64,000 nucleotides of DNA from Burkholderiales bacterium (GCA_022841915.1 JALHQN010000001.1:744001-808000); one strand, 5' to 3'; shown: positions 18,008-27,934, counted from the first letter of the stretch. Made by a program: numbers and translations. The notes: generated from the sequence alone by a model not told the origin.

Positions 18008-19198
18008 ATGAACGGTCAGCGCGAAGTCGTCGTATTGAGCGGGGCACGTACGGCCATCGGAGATTACGGCGGCGCCCTGAAGGATGTGGCCCCCACCGAT
18101 CTGGCCGCCACCGTCGTTCGAGAGGCGGTCAAACGCGCCTCGATCGACCCGGCTCAAGTCTCGCAATTGGTCTTTGGCAACGTGATTCATACCGAACCCA
18201 AGGACATGTACCTCTCCCGTGTCGCGTGCATCAAGGCCGGCCTGCCGCAGGAAACCGTCGCCCTCACGCTCAACCGGCTCTGCGGCAGCGGGCTGCAAGC
18301 CATCGTCTCTGCAGCCCAGAGCATCAGCACCGGAGACTGCGACACGGCGGTGGCGGGCGGGGCCGAATCGATGAGCCGCGGCGGTTATCTGCTGCCCAGT
18401 CTGCGCTGGGGACAACGCATGGCCGACGGCGGCGTGATCGACATGATGGTCGGCGCACTGACGGACCCTTTCGACACCGTCCACATGGGGATCACCGCCG
18501 AGAATATCGCCGATCAATGGAAAATCTCCCGGGAAGACCAGGACGCCTTCGCGGTGGAGAGCCATCGCAGGGCGATCCACGCGATCGAGCAGGGACGCTT
18601 CAAGGAGCAGATCGTTCCGGTCGAGATCAAGGGGCGCAAAGGCACGGTGCTGGTGGACCGCGATGAACATCCTCGCGCGGACGTCACGCTCGAAGGGTTG
18701 GCCAAGCTGCGTGCCGCATTCAAGAAGGACGGCTCGGTCACCGCGGGCAACGCCTCGGGCATCAACGACGGCGCCGCCGCCGTGGTGCTGATGGAGGCGG
18801 GCAAGGCCAAATCCAGCGGGCTCAAGCCCCTGGCTCGCCTGGTTTCCTACGCCGTCTCGGGCGTCGACCCCAAGATCATGGGCATCGGCCCCGTGCCGGC
18901 CTCGACACGAGCGCTGGACAAGGCAGGACTCACCATGGCCGATATGGACGTGATCGAATCGAACGAAGCGTTCGCAGTTCAGGCGCTCGCGGTGGCTTGC
19001 GATCTCAAATTGCCCGCCGACAAGACCAATCCCAACGGCGGCGCCGTAGGCCTGGGGCACCCCATCGGCGCCACGGGCTGCATTCTTACCGTGAAGGCGC
19101 TCCATGAGTTGCAGCGCATTGCCGGGCGCTATGCGTTGGTCACGATGTGCATCGGCGGCGGCCAAGGCATTGCCGCGATCTACGAACGAGCGGCCTAG
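18008..19198 (+). CDS. Acetyl-CoA acetyltransferase / beta-ketothiolase
   Basis: Thiolase II that condenses two acyl-CoAs, for example to acetoacetyl-CoA for PHA synthesis, and can work in reverse. The 396-residue product has the nucleophile Cys in LNRLCGSGLQAI, the NEAFAVQ loop, His in GLGHPIGATG and the second catalytic Cys in TMCIGGGQG. AAGGAG lies 8 bases before the ATG. The sequence recalls the BktB/PhaA group of betaproteobacteria, but the two cannot be told apart confidently here. The phasin gene follows 115 bp downstream on the same strand with its own promoter, placing it in PHA metabolism. Confidence 0.92.
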   Translation: MNGQREVVVLSGARTAIGDYGGALKDVAPTDLAATVVREAVKRASIDPAQVSQLVFGNVIHTEPKDMYLSRVACIKAGLPQETVALTLNRLCGSGLQAIVSAAQSISTGDCDTAVAGGAESMSRGGYLLPSLRWGQRMADGGVIDMMVGALTDPFDTVHMGITAENIADQWKISREDQDAFAVESHRRAIHAIEQGRFKEQIVPVEIKGRKGTVLVDRDEHPRADVTLEGLAKLRAAFKKDGSVTAGNASGINDGAAAVVLMEAGKAKSSGLKPLARLVSYAVSGVDPKIMGIGPVPASTRALDKAGLTMADMDVIESNEAFAVQALAVACDLKLPADKTNPNGGAVGLGHPIGATGCILTVKALHELQRIAGRYALVTMCIGGGQGIAAIYERAA

Positions 19199-19205
19199 AC
19201 AGCGC

Positions 19206-19286
19206 TTTGCTGCACCACAAAAAAAGTTGCCGGCTCGGGTTGACTCGCCCTGCATGATCGCCTAGACTCGGTTTTGTTGCGCCGCA
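19206..19286 (+). promoter_or_regulatory. phaP promoter bracketed by two PhaR-like 14-mers
   Basis: TTGACT (19240-19245) and TAGACT (19263-19268) are 17 bp apart. TTTGCTGCACCACA (19206-19219) lies upstream of the -35, and TTTGTTGCGCCGCA (19273-19286) covers the expected start of transcription. The two copies agree with TTTGYTGCRCCRCA. PhaR of Ralstonia eutropha is known to repress phaP from one site upstream of the -35 and one at the transcription start, so PhaR operators are the best reading. Confidence 0.65.
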
Positions 19287-19313
19287 CCATTACCCTGACC
19301 TACGGAGAGCGCC

Positions 19314-19841
19314 ATGTACCAGTCCCCCGAGCAGTTCATGCAGTTTGGCAAGTCGAGTCTCGAAGCAGCGTTGAGCTTGGCGAACATCACCTTGCAGGGC
19401 ACCGAACGGTTGGTCGGCCTGCAACTCAAGACGGCCAAGGAAGCCTTGGACGAAAGTATCCGCAGCGCCAAAGCCCTCTCGGACATCAAGAATGTCCAAG
19501 AGTTGATGAGCCTTCAGTCCACGGCCACCCAACCGAACATGGAGAAAGTCATGGCGTACTCGCGCAGCGTGTACGAAGTGGCTTCCGATACACAGACCAA
19601 GATCAACAAAGTGCTGGAAGATCGCATGAGCAAGGTCGGCGGCGAACTGGTCGCGGCAGTCGACAAGGCGGTCAAGACCGCCCCGGCCGGCTCTGAAACT
19701 GCGGTCGCGGCTTTCAAGTCCGCAGTGGCTGCCGCCAGCACTGCCTACGACACCATGTCGAAAGTCGCTCGCGAAGCCACGGATCTCGCCGTAAGCAGTG
19801 CGACGACGCAAGCAGCCAAGGCAACCAAAAAGCAGCACTGA
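19314..19841 (+). CDS. phaP: Phasin (PHA granule-associated protein)
   Basis: Small amphipathic protein that coats polyhydroxyalkanoate granules and sets their number and size. The 175-residue product begins MYQSPEQFMQFGKSSLEAAL and is almost wholly helical, with the phasin-domain segment LTNI-like ANITLQGTERLVGLQLKTA, then an Ala/Lys-rich tail ending in AAKATKKQH. GGAGAG precedes the ATG at the right distance. Its promoter carries likely PhaR sites, and a strong terminator follows, so it is a single-gene unit. Confidence 0.95.
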   Translation: MYQSPEQFMQFGKSSLEAALSLANITLQGTERLVGLQLKTAKEALDESIRSAKALSDIKNVQELMSLQSTATQPNMEKVMAYSRSVYEVASDTQTKINKVLEDRMSKVGGELVAAVDKAVKTAPAGSETAVAAFKSAVAAASTAYDTMSKVAREATDLAVSSATTQAAKATKKQH

Positions 19842-19868
19842 TCGAAATCTTCGGTATCTTTGCCGCAC

Positions 19869-19899
19869 GAGCCCTGTCTAAACCACAGGGCTCTTTTTG
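19869..19899 (+). terminator. Intrinsic terminator after phaP
   Basis: GAGCCCTG / CAGGGCTC form an 8-bp stem around a nine-base loop, followed directly by TTTTT. Confidence 0.92.
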
Positions 19900-19944
19900 T
19901 TTGTGGGCTAGAATCTTTCCATCGTACTCAGGCTTGCGCAGGCC

Positions 19945-21621
19945 ATGTCGAAACTCACCCAGTCCGTCGCATGGACGAAACTTCAGACGCACGCCACGCG
20001 GGTGAGAGCGACGCATATGCGCGACCTCTTCGAAGCCGATCCGCAGCGCGCTGCCCGCTACACGCTGACGGCGGCAGGCATCACGCTCGATTACTCCAAG
20101 AACTGGCTCGTCGACGAGACCCTGCCCTTGCTCGTTTCGCTGGCCGAGCAGGAGCAAGTCGGCGCATCGATCGAGCGCATGTTCCTCGGGGAACGCATCA
20201 ACAACACCGAAGACAGAGCGGCGTTCCATGTAGCCCTGCGCGCCAACGCACCGATGCATACCGCCGGGCGAGATGTCGTTCCTGACGTCGTGCGCGTGCG
20301 TGCAGCGATGCGTAGCTTCGTCGACTCGGTTCGCGACGGCACGGCGAAGGGCCATACGGGCAAACCGATGCGCGCCATCGTCAACATCGGCATCGGCGGC
20401 TCCGATCTTGGTCCCCTGATGGCAACCGAAGCGTTGGCGCCCTATCGACATCCGCGTCTGACGCCCTACTTCGTCTCGAATGTCGACGGCACCCATCTGA
20501 GCGAGGTGCTCAAGCGCGTCGATCCCGAAACGACGTTGTTCATCGTCGCCTCGAAGACCTTCACCACGCAGGAGACCATCGCGAACGCGCTATCCGCACG
20601 CGAATGGCTCGTCAGCGCGCTCGGATCGGAACAGGCAGTCGGCCGACACTTCGTCGCCCTCTCCACCAATCTGCAGGCAACCGCCCAGTTCGGCATCGAT
20701 GCGCGAAACGTGTTCGAGTTCTGGGATTGGGTCGGCGGACGCTATTCGGTATGGTCGGCCGTCGGGCTGTCGCTTGCGCTGGCGATCGGCATGGACGAAT
20801 TCGAACAGATGCTTGCCGGCGCTCGCGCGATGGACGAACACTTCAAAAGCGCGCCGCTGGAAGCGAACATGCCGGTCGTGTTGGCGCTTCTAGGCATCTG
20901 GTGCACGAACTTCTTCGGCACGAGATCGCTGGCGATCCTGCCCTATGACCAGTATCTCGCGCGTTTCCCCGCGTACCTCCAGCAGCTCGAGATGGAGAGC
21001 AATGGAAAGCGCGTGCGACGTGACGGCGAACCCGTAGATTACGCCACCTGCCCTGTGATTTGGGGAGAGCCCGGCACGAACGGCCAGCACGCGTTCTATC
21101 AATTGCTGCATCAAGGCAGCGAAATCATTCCTGCCGATTTCATCGCGCCGGTGCGCACGCACAATCCACTTGGGCAGCATCATCGCCTGCTGCTCGCCAA
21201 CTTCATCGCCCAAACCGAGGCCTTGATGCGCGGCAAGACCTCCGCGGAAGTTCGAGCGGAGTTGGTGAAACAAGGCCTTACCGGCGCTGCGCTCGAGGCC
21301 TTGGTGCCGCACAAGGTCTTCCTAGGCAACCGGCCCAGCAACTCGATCGTGCTCGAGCAACTGACGCCGCACACGCTCGGCGCATTGATCGCCCTCTACG
21401 AGCACAAGGTCTACGTGCAAGGCAGCATCTGGGGCATCAATTCATTCGACCAGTGGGGAGTCGAGTTGGGCAAGCAGCTTGCGCAGCGAGTCCTCGACGA
21501 CCTCGCTGGCCCCGATGAACCGTCTGAGCACGACGCTTCGACCCAAGGACTGATAAAGAGAATGTTGCTCGCCGACCGAGCCGCACCGTTGGCTGTCGCC
21601 AAGAAAGGGCCGCTCTCATGA
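19945..21621 (+). CDS. pgi: Glucose-6-phosphate isomerase
   Basis: Interconverts glucose-6-phosphate and fructose-6-phosphate, linking glycogen and hexose pools to glycolysis. The 558-residue product has both family signatures, [19 protein letters not shown] and [18 protein letters not shown], and the active-site segment [12 protein letters not shown]. It sits between phaP and glgA, and the following small gene overlaps its stop by 4 bp. Some betaproteobacteria keep pgi within glycogen clusters, which fits here. Confidence 0.96.
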   Translation: MSKLTQSVAWTKLQTHATRVRATHMRDLFEADPQRAARYTLTAAGITLDYSKNWLVDETLPLLVSLAEQEQVGASIERMFLGERINNTEDRAAFHVALRANAPMHTAGRDVVPDVVRVRAAMRSFVDSVRDGTAKGHTGKPMRAIVNIGIGGSDLGPLMATEALAPYRHPRLTPYFVSNVDGTHLSEVLKRVDPETTLFIVASKTFTTQETIANALSAREWLVSALGSEQAVGRHFVALSTNLQATAQFGIDARNVFEFWDWVGGRYSVWSAVGLSLALAIGMDEFEQMLAGARAMDEHFKSAPLEANMPVVLALLGIWCTNFFGTRSLAILPYDQYLARFPAYLQQLEMESNGKRVRRDGEPVDYATCPVIWGEPGTNGQHAFYQLLHQGSEIIPADFIAPVRTHNPLGQHHRLLLANFIAQTEALMRGKTSAEVRAELVKQGLTGAALEALVPHKVFLGNRPSNSIVLEQLTPHTLGALIALYEHKVYVQGSIWGINSFDQWGVELGKQLAQRVLDDLAGPDEPSEHDASTQGLIKRMLLADRAAPLAVAKKGPLS

Positions 21622-21824
21622 ACGACGAAACCTTCAATCTGAGCATACGCAGGTTCCTGAAGATGGTTGGCGTGAAATCCCAGCACGAGATCGAACAGGC
21701 GGTGTCACGCGCATTGCGCGAAGGCAAGCTGACGGGCGCGGAAAGCATGCCGGTGCACATGACCCTGCGCATGCCCGATCTCGACCTGGAAATTCCGTTC
21801 ACAGGCCATATTGATTTGGAATAA
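21618..21824 (+). CDS. Small DUF6494-type protein of unknown function
   Basis: A 68-residue conserved protein ([19 protein letters not shown] start). I recall homologues grouped as DUF6494, but the function is unknown. It is acidic at the C-terminus, with no signal peptide, membrane helix or cysteine. The start codon overlaps the pgi stop (ATGA), and glgA begins at or near its end, so it is embedded in the pgi-glgA operon; a regulatory or accessory role in storage metabolism is only a guess. Confidence 0.82.
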   Translation: MNDETFNLSIRRFLKMVGVKSQHEIEQAVSRALREGKLTGAESMPVHMTLRMPDLDLEIPFTGHIDLE

Positions 21825-23325
21825 ACTCGCGTTGCCCCGCATCGAAAGCCTCCGCCCCGACGTGCCTTTGCCCCCGCGCCTGCTGTTCGCTGCTTCCGAG
21901 GCCACCCCGATGACCAAGACGGGTGGTCTGGCGGATGTCGCTGCTGCGCTTCCCGCGGCCCTGCGCGAACTCGAAGTCGACGTGCGCGTCTTGTTGCCCG
22001 GATATTCGTCGGTCCTAAGCGCAATCACCCATGTCCAGCCGCTGGCTGAACTACCTGCCCTCGGTGCGTTCCCCGCGTGCAAGCTGCTTGCCGCGCAGGG
22101 GCCGGACAGGCAACAGCTCATCGTGCTTGCCTGCCCGGAGCTCTACGAGCGCGCCGGCGGCCCATATCTCGACGCAGCCGGCAAGGACTGGCCCGACAAT
22201 GCCGTGCGCTTCGGCCTGTTCTCGTACGTCGCCGCGCTGCTCAGTGCCGATTCGTCTCCCTGCGAATGGCGTCCGGACGTGCTCCAATGCAACGATTGGC
22301 AAAGCGGCCTCGCGCCAGCCTATCTGCGTTTCGGCGGCCGCCCGCACGCGTCCAGCCTGATGACGGTTCACAACCTCGCGTACCAAGGCATCTTTGCGCC
22401 GTCGTTCGTTCCACGTCTCGGCCTGCCCTCACAGAGCCTGCATATCGACGGCCTCGAGTACCACGGCAACATGTCGTTCCTCAAGGCGGGGCTCTTCTAT
22501 GCTGATCGCATCAGTACGGTGAGCCCCACCTACGCTCGCGAGATCCAGTCGGAGCCGCTCGGTTTCGGCCTGCACGGGCTGCTTGCAGGCCGAAACGCTG
22601 TACTCGACGGCATTCTGAACGGAATCGACGAGCGCGCCTGGAACCCCGCTACTGATCCCGCCTTGCACACCAACTACGACGCCGATCGATTGCCGGACAA
22701 GGCGCGAAACAAGACTGAATTAAGGCGGCGTTTCGGCTTGAGGCAAAATCCCGAACTGCCCCTGTTGGGGATTGTGAGTCGATTGATTGCGCAGAAGGGC
22801 ATCGATCTGGTAGTCGCATGCGCCGAGCGGCTGGTCGCCTTGCCTGCGCAGATCATCGTCCTGGGTACCGGCGACGCCGATATCGAGCACGATCTTGCAG
22901 CGCTTGCGCGCGACCATGCCGGAACGGTCGCATTCATGCGCGGCTTCGACGAATCGCTGTCGCACCTGATTGAGGCTGGCGCGGACATATTCCTCATGCC
23001 ATCCAGGTTCGAGCCCTGCGGTCTGAACCAGATGTACAGCCAGCGCTATGGCACCCCCCCGGTCGTGCGTAGAACAGGAGGCTTGGCAGACTCGGTCGTA
23101 GACTGCACACCGGCCACGCTAGCCATCGATTCTGCAACTGGCTTCGTGTTCGACAGTCCGACCCCTGCCGCATTTCTGGCGGCAGCGACGCGTGCCGTGC
23201 ACACCTGGCGCCAGCCCGACCTCTGGCGCCAAGTGCAGCGCAACGGCATGACCAGAAACTTCAGCTGGACGGCAAGTGCACGCCGCTATCGCGATCTGTA
23301 TCAGACCATGCGCCCGGCAACCTGA
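21811..23325 (+). CDS. glgA: Glycogen synthase (ADP-glucose type)
   Basis: Elongates alpha-1,4-glucan using ADP-glucose. GT5 family, about 500 residues. The ADP-glucose loop KTGGLADV lies near the N-terminus (LLFAASEATPMTKTGGLADV); MTVHNLAYQG, the central VSRLIAQKGID and the C-terminal MPSRFEPCGLNQMYS with its catalytic Glu are intact. The start is uncertain: TTG at 21811 overlaps the upstream gene, and TTG 21832 or GTG 21862 are equally weak, with no clear ribosome-binding site, so translation may depend on coupling. It is convergent with glgP across 28 bp. Confidence 0.95.
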   Translation: MIWNKLALPRIESLRPDVPLPPRLLFAASEATPMTKTGGLADVAAALPAALRELEVDVRVLLPGYSSVLSAITHVQPLAELPALGAFPACKLLAAQGPDRQQLIVLACPELYERAGGPYLDAAGKDWPDNAVRFGLFSYVAALLSADSSPCEWRPDVLQCNDWQSGLAPAYLRFGGRPHASSLMTVHNLAYQGIFAPSFVPRLGLPSQSLHIDGLEYHGNMSFLKAGLFYADRISTVSPTYAREIQSEPLGFGLHGLLAGRNAVLDGILNGIDERAWNPATDPALHTNYDADRLPDKARNKTELRRRFGLRQNPELPLLGIVSRLIAQKGIDLVVACAERLVALPAQIIVLGTGDADIEHDLAALARDHAGTVAFMRGFDESLSHLIEAGADIFLMPSRFEPCGLNQMYSQRYGTPPVVRRTGGLADSVVDCTPATLAIDSATGFVFDSPTPAAFLAAATRAVHTWRQPDLWRQVQRNGMTRNFSWTASARRYRDLYQTMRPAT

Positions 23326-23353
23326 CCCCTGATGGCAAGGCTGGAGCCCGGCG

Positions 23354-25912
23354 CTACAGCCAGATCATCAATCCAGTCTCGAACGGATGCGCAAGCAGCT
23401 CGTGGCACGGATACACCCTTACATGGTATTCGAGCTTGCCGCAAAGCTCAGGCGAAAGTTGCAGGGAGAACAAATCTTCGCCGGCCTCGGTCTTGACGCC
23501 CTCCCACTCGAGTTCGTACCGCGCGGCGCCCTGCATGCGCGGCTGCCCCAGCGGACGGCCCATGATGAGTTCGACAACCACATCGTTTGCGGCCAGACCA
23601 TTGAGCGTGACCGCCACCTGCAAAGTGAAGCTGTCCCCGAAGGGAATGTTCACTCTCGGCGTATCCAGGCGACGCACCCTGACGCCATGCCAGGCGCTGT
23701 ATACCTTGCTCTTCCACTTCGCGACCTGCTGCGCTCCCTCGAAACCGTTCTCGCTGAACCGGCGCCCTTGCTTCGAGGCCGGCAGATAGGTCTTGCGAAC
23801 ATATTCGGTCAGCATTCGCGTGGAATTGAATCGCGGCAGCAGCGAAACGATCGAGCGCTTGGCAAGCTTCACCCAGCCGGGCGAGTAGCCCACGTCGCCC
23901 CGATCGTAATAGAGGGGTGAGACATGATCTTGCAGCAACTCGTAAAGCGTCACAGCCTCCTCGTGAGCCCGCCTCCCTTCCTCCAGATGCGGTGAAGCAG
24001 GCTTGATCGCCCAGCCGTTGCTGCCGTCGTAGGCCTCGCCCCACCAGCCATCGAGCACCGAGAGATTGATGCCGCCATTGAGCGCCGCCTTCATGCCCGA
24101 GGTCCCGGAGGCCTCCATCGGATAGATCGGGTTGTTGAGCCAGACATCGCAGCCGCAAACCAGACGCCGAGCCAGCCGCATGTCGTAATCCTCCACCATG
24201 AGGATACGCCCCTCGAACTCAGGCAGGCGGGCCACCCGCTGCACTTGCCGGATGAGATCTTGCCCGGGCGTATCCGCCGGGTGCGCTTTGCCGGCGAAGA
24301 GGAACAGCACCGGACGCTTCGGGTCGGAGACGACCTCGCGCAGCCAATCCAGATTGTCGAACAGCAAGCCAGCGCGCTTGTACGTTGCGAATCGCCTGGC
24401 AAATCCGATCGTCAGCACGTTCGGATTGAGCGGGTCGGCAAGCTTGAGCAGCCGATCCAGATGGGCTTCGGAGCCATTGTTGCGAAAATGCTGCTGAGCT
24501 ACGCGATAGCGCACCAGATGCAGCATCTGCGACTTGAGCGATTGCCGCACGCTCCAGAACAGCTGGTCGGGAATTCGCTCGACACCATGCCAGAACTCCG
24601 CGTCGCACAATCGATGCGCCCAGCCGAAACCGAGGTAGCGCTCGAATACCTCGTGCCATTCCTGCGCGAGGAAGGTCGGCACATGGACGCCATTGGTAAT
24701 GTGAGTAAGCGGATTCTCCTCGGGCTCGATGCCGGGCCACATCTGCGCACAGATTTCGGCCGACACGCCGCCATGGATGCGAGACACACCGTTCTGAAAC
24801 CGGGACCCTCGAATCGCGAGCGCAGTCATGTTGAAGTCGCTATGCTCGGCGACTCGCCCAAGAGCAAGCAGCGCCTCGGCGGATACTCCAAGTTCGCTCG
24901 CATGGCGCTCGAAGTAGGTCGCGATCATGCCGGCGCTGAAGTGATCGTGACCCGCGGGAACGGGGGTATGCGTCGTGAACACGGTGTTCGCCGCCACTGC
25001 CTCGAGTGACGCGTCGAAGTTCAGCCCCTGTTTGGCCAGCAGACGCATCCGCTCGATCACCAAAAAGGCGGCGTGCCCCTCGTTGATATGCCAGATCGTG
25101 GGTTTGAGTCCCAGTTCGGCCAGCAGGCGAACTCCGCCCACGCCCAATACGATTTCCTGCTCGATCCGTGTCGTGCGATCGCCACCATAGAGCTGATGGG
25201 TGATGTCCCGATCGTGCGAGGCGTTGGGTTCGACGTCCGTATCGAGCAGATAAAGCGTGACGTGACCAATACGCGCGCGCCACGCTTTGGCCTTCACCAC
25301 GCGTCCCGGCAGATCGACCGCCACGTGGATCTCCGCGCCGGCGGCATCGAGCACAGGCTCGATCGGCATGGCGGCGAACTCGCTGTCGCCGTAGCTTGCG
25401 TGCTGGCTGCCTTCCGCGTCGATCAGTTGCGAAAAATAGCCCTGCCGATAAAGCAGGCCGACACCGACGAACGGGAGTCGAATGTCGCTGGCGCTCTTGC
25501 AATGATCGCCGGCCAGAATGCCGAGGCCGCCCGAATAGATGGGAAAGCTCTCATGGAAGCCGAACTCCGCGCAGAAATACGCCACGAGATCGGAACTACG
25601 CAACCACTCCGACCCGCTTCTTCGAAGCGGCTCCGAGTGGTAGGTGTCGTAGGCGGAAAGCACCTTGTTGAAGGTGCCGAGAAAAACCGGGTCCTCGGCC
25701 ACTTCGAGCAGGCGCCGCTCGTCGACGCGCTGCAGGAACGCCTTGGGGTTGTGTCCCACTGCGTTCCATAAGCCGGGCTGCAGCAGACTAAATAGCCCAC
25801 GGGTCGGACGGTCCCAGGAATACCAGAGGTTGTTCGCCAGTTCGCTCAGCCGCTGCAACCGCTCTGGAATGCGGGGATGAACCTGTAGCGTGAATGCGGT
25901 GCCCTTTGCCAT
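23354..25912 (-). CDS. glgP: Alpha-glucan phosphorylase (DUF3417-containing type)
   Basis: Releases glucose-1-phosphate from alpha-glucan. The 852-residue product has the N-terminal DUF3417 domain (LSELANNLWYSWDRPTRGLF) of the phosphorylase group in which the PLP site reads EASGTSGMKAALNG, present here at about 600. C-terminal beta domain from about 720. The start at 25912 (MAKGTAF) has AGGA at suitable spacing; the longer frame to 25960 was rejected. It converges with glgA; orn lies upstream on the same strand. Together with GH57 it is the degradation arm of the cluster. Confidence 0.94.
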   Translation of the reverse strand: MAKGTAFTLQVHPRIPERLQRLSELANNLWYSWDRPTRGLFSLLQPGLWNAVGHNPKAFLQRVDERRLLEVAEDPVFLGTFNKVLSAYDTYHSEPLRRSGSEWLRSSDLVAYFCAEFGFHESFPIYSGGLGILAGDHCKSASDIRLPFVGVGLLYRQGYFSQLIDAEGSQHASYGDSEFAAMPIEPVLDAAGAEIHVAVDLPGRVVKAKAWRARIGHVTLYLLDTDVEPNASHDRDITHQLYGGDRTTRIEQEIVLGVGGVRLLAELGLKPTIWHINEGHAAFLVIERMRLLAKQGLNFDASLEAVAANTVFTTHTPVPAGHDHFSAGMIATYFERHASELGVSAEALLALGRVAEHSDFNMTALAIRGSRFQNGVSRIHGGVSAEICAQMWPGIEPEENPLTHITNGVHVPTFLAQEWHEVFERYLGFGWAHRLCDAEFWHGVERIPDQLFWSVRQSLKSQMLHLVRYRVAQQHFRNNGSEAHLDRLLKLADPLNPNVLTIGFARRFATYKRAGLLFDNLDWLREVVSDPKRPVLFLFAGKAHPADTPGQDLIRQVQRVARLPEFEGRILMVEDYDMRLARRLVCGCDVWLNNPIYPMEASGTSGMKAALNGGINLSVLDGWWGEAYDGSNGWAIKPASPHLEEGRRAHEEAVTLYELLQDHVSPLYYDRGDVGYSPGWVKLAKRSIVSLLPRFNSTRMLTEYVRKTYLPASKQGRRFSENGFEGAQQVAKWKSKVYSAWHGVRVRRLDTPRVNIPFGDSFTLQVAVTLNGLAANDVVVELIMGRPLGQPRMQGAARYELEWEGVKTEAGEDLFSLQLSPELCGKLEYHVRVYPCHELLAHPFETGLMIWL

Positions 25913-26057
25913 CCTGTTTTCCTGGATTGAGTTTGCGTGCGTTAGATCCCATGCGGCCACTCGGCGCCACCAACGAGGTATATCGCCGCTATCGGCCGCA
26001 AGCCGGAACGCCCGTCGCGTTGATCGAGTAGACCCCGGCAGCGCCCTGTCGGCGCCA

Positions 26058-26603
26058 TCACAAGCGCAGGAAGTGCTCCCGATAATATTTCAGTTCACCA
26101 ATGGACTCGTGAATGTCCGCAAGTGCCTCGTGTTTACCCGCCTTGACGATGCCGCTCAGAAGTTCCGGGCGCCAACGCCGCGCCAACTCCTTCAGTGTGC
26201 TCACGTCGAGATTGCGGTAAAGAAAGTAGGCCTCGAGCCTGGGCATATAACGGGCGAGAAAGCGTCGATCTTGATGCACCGAGTTACCGCACATCGGCGA
26301 TGTCGTCGCGGGGACGTACTGCGAGACGAATTCCAGCATGGTTGCTTCGACCTGTGCCTCGTCGAGGCTCGAAGCACGGACCCGATCGGTGAGTCCCGTG
26401 CGGGCGTGCGTATTCGTGTTCCAGGAATCCATGCTGTTCAGAACACTGTCCGGCTGATGAACCACCAGGACTGGCGCTTCGGCGACGGTGTTGAGGTTCG
26501 CGTCCGTGATCACGATGGCGACCTCCAAGACCCTGTTTTCTTCCGGGTCGAGCCCGCTCATTTCCATGTCTATCCAGATGAGACTGGTCGCATCCTGTGC
26601 CAT
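26058..26603 (-). CDS. orn: Oligoribonuclease
   Basis: A DEDDh 3'-5' exonuclease that finishes RNA decay by degrading di- to pentaribonucleotides. 181 residues, normal length. Visible catalytic blocks are [10 protein letters not shown] at the N-terminus, the middle [16 protein letters not shown] and the C-terminal [12 protein letters not shown]. Divergent from the M48 protease gene over 60 bp, a pairing seen across betaproteobacteria. AAGG lies six bases before the ATG. Confidence 0.97.
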   Translation of the reverse strand: MAQDATSLIWIDMEMSGLDPEENRVLEVAIVITDANLNTVAEAPVLVVHQPDSVLNSMDSWNTNTHARTGLTDRVRASSLDEAQVEATMLEFVSQYVPATTSPMCGNSVHQDRRFLARYMPRLEAYFLYRNLDVSTLKELARRWRPELLSGIVKAGKHEALADIHESIGELKYYREHFLRL

Positions 26604-26663
26604 AATGAACCTTGGTAAATTTGCTCTATTGTGTCATAACTTCAGTATCTTCCGCAGCCGCAC

Positions 26664-27914
26664 ATGCATCCGTTCACGGTCCTTTTCCTCGCGGCGTTGG
26701 CGCTGACGACCAGCATCCGGCTCTATCTCGCGTACCGTCAGTACCGGCATGTCCATGCCTGTCGAGGCAGCGTACCGCCAGCATTCGCCGAACAAATCGA
26801 ACTGGGTGCACACCAGAAGGCCGCGGACTACACCTGCGAAAAAACGCGGCTAGGCGCCGCCGGCACCCTGATCGACTCAGCCCTGCTGCTAGCGCTCACC
26901 CTGGGAGGCGGACTCGATCTGGCAGATCGAATCGCTTCCCACTATTTCGACCCAGGCATCGCACGTGGGATTGCGTTCATTGCGACCATAGCCATCGCCT
27001 GTTCGATCGTCGAATTGCCCTTGAGTCTTTACCGAACGTTTCGCCTGGAGGCGCGGTTCGGCTTCAACAAGATGACGCTTCGACTGTTTGCGCTCGACTT
27101 GCTGAAGGGAGTGATCCTGGCTGCAGCGCTCGGCGGCCCCTTGCTCGCCCTGATCCTGTGGCTGATGGAGGCGTCCGGCGAACACTGGTGGCTCTATGCG
27201 TGGCTAGCATGGACCGGTTTCAATCTGTTGATCCTCGCCATTTACCCGTCGTTCATCGCGCCGCTCTTCAACAAGTTCTCACCGCTGCAAGACGAACCTT
27301 TGAAGCGGCGCATCGAAGGCTTGCTCGATCGCTGCGGCTTTCGCTCGCAGGGGCTGTTCGTCATGGATGGTTCGCGACGAAGCTCGCATGGCAATGCGTA
27401 CTTCACGGGATTCGGGCGCTCGAAGCGAATCGTGTTCTTCGACACCTTGCTCTCGCGCCTGGAACCCTCCGAGGTCGAGGCGGTACTGGCTCACGAACTG
27501 GGGCACTTCAAGCACAAGCATGTCATCAAGCGCATGATCTGGCTTTTCGCCGCTGCGCTCGGTTTCTTCTGGCTGCTAGGACAGTTGATGCAGCAGACCT
27601 GGCTTTATCATGCACTTGGCGCGGACCATCCCTCCATGGCGATGGCACTCGCGTTGTTCTTCCTGGTGCTGCCGGTGTTCACGTACTTGCTGCAGCCTTT
27701 GCTCGGCATGTACTCGCGCAAGCACGAGTTCGAAGCAGACCACTACGCGACCACGCACGCGTCGGCGAAGGATCTGGAACAGGCGCTGGTGAAGCTCTAC
27801 AAGGACAATGCATCGACGCTGACGCCGGATCCGCTGCACTCGGTCTTTTACGACTCGCACCCTACAGCCGCCACGCGCATCGCCCGATTGCAGGCTGAAC
27901 CAGCCGGACACTGA
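26664..27914 (+). CDS. M48-family Ste24-type membrane metalloprotease
   Basis: A 416-residue inner-membrane zinc protease with several transmembrane helices before and after the catalytic motif. The zinc site is AHELGHFKHKH (HExxH), with the third ligand Glu in KHEFEADHYA. The layout matches CAAX-protease-like (Ste24) members rather than HtpX, which is shorter. In bacteria the substrates are uncertain and probably concern membrane-protein quality control. It starts the M48-phhB-rsgA run on the plus strand. A moderate promoter pair (TTGGTA 26612-26617, CATAAC 26635-26640) lies upstream. Confidence 0.92.
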   Translation: MHPFTVLFLAALALTTSIRLYLAYRQYRHVHACRGSVPPAFAEQIELGAHQKAADYTCEKTRLGAAGTLIDSALLLALTLGGGLDLADRIASHYFDPGIARGIAFIATIAIACSIVELPLSLYRTFRLEARFGFNKMTLRLFALDLLKGVILAAALGGPLLALILWLMEASGEHWWLYAWLAWTGFNLLILAIYPSFIAPLFNKFSPLQDEPLKRRIEGLLDRCGFRSQGLFVMDGSRRSSHGNAYFTGFGRSKRIVFFDTLLSRLEPSEVEAVLAHELGHFKHKHVIKRMIWLFAAALGFFWLLGQLMQQTWLYHALGADHPSMAMALALFFLVLPVFTYLLQPLLGMYSRKHEFEADHYATTHASAKDLEQALVKLYKDNASTLTPDPLHSVFYDSHPTAATRIARLQAEPAGH

Positions 27915-27934
27915 ACAATCCTAGCGGAGGCCTC

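Noticed and set aside
17816-19255. 479-residue minus frame opposite the ketothiolase
   Set aside because: Antisense shadow of a conserved thiolase with all catalytic motifs.
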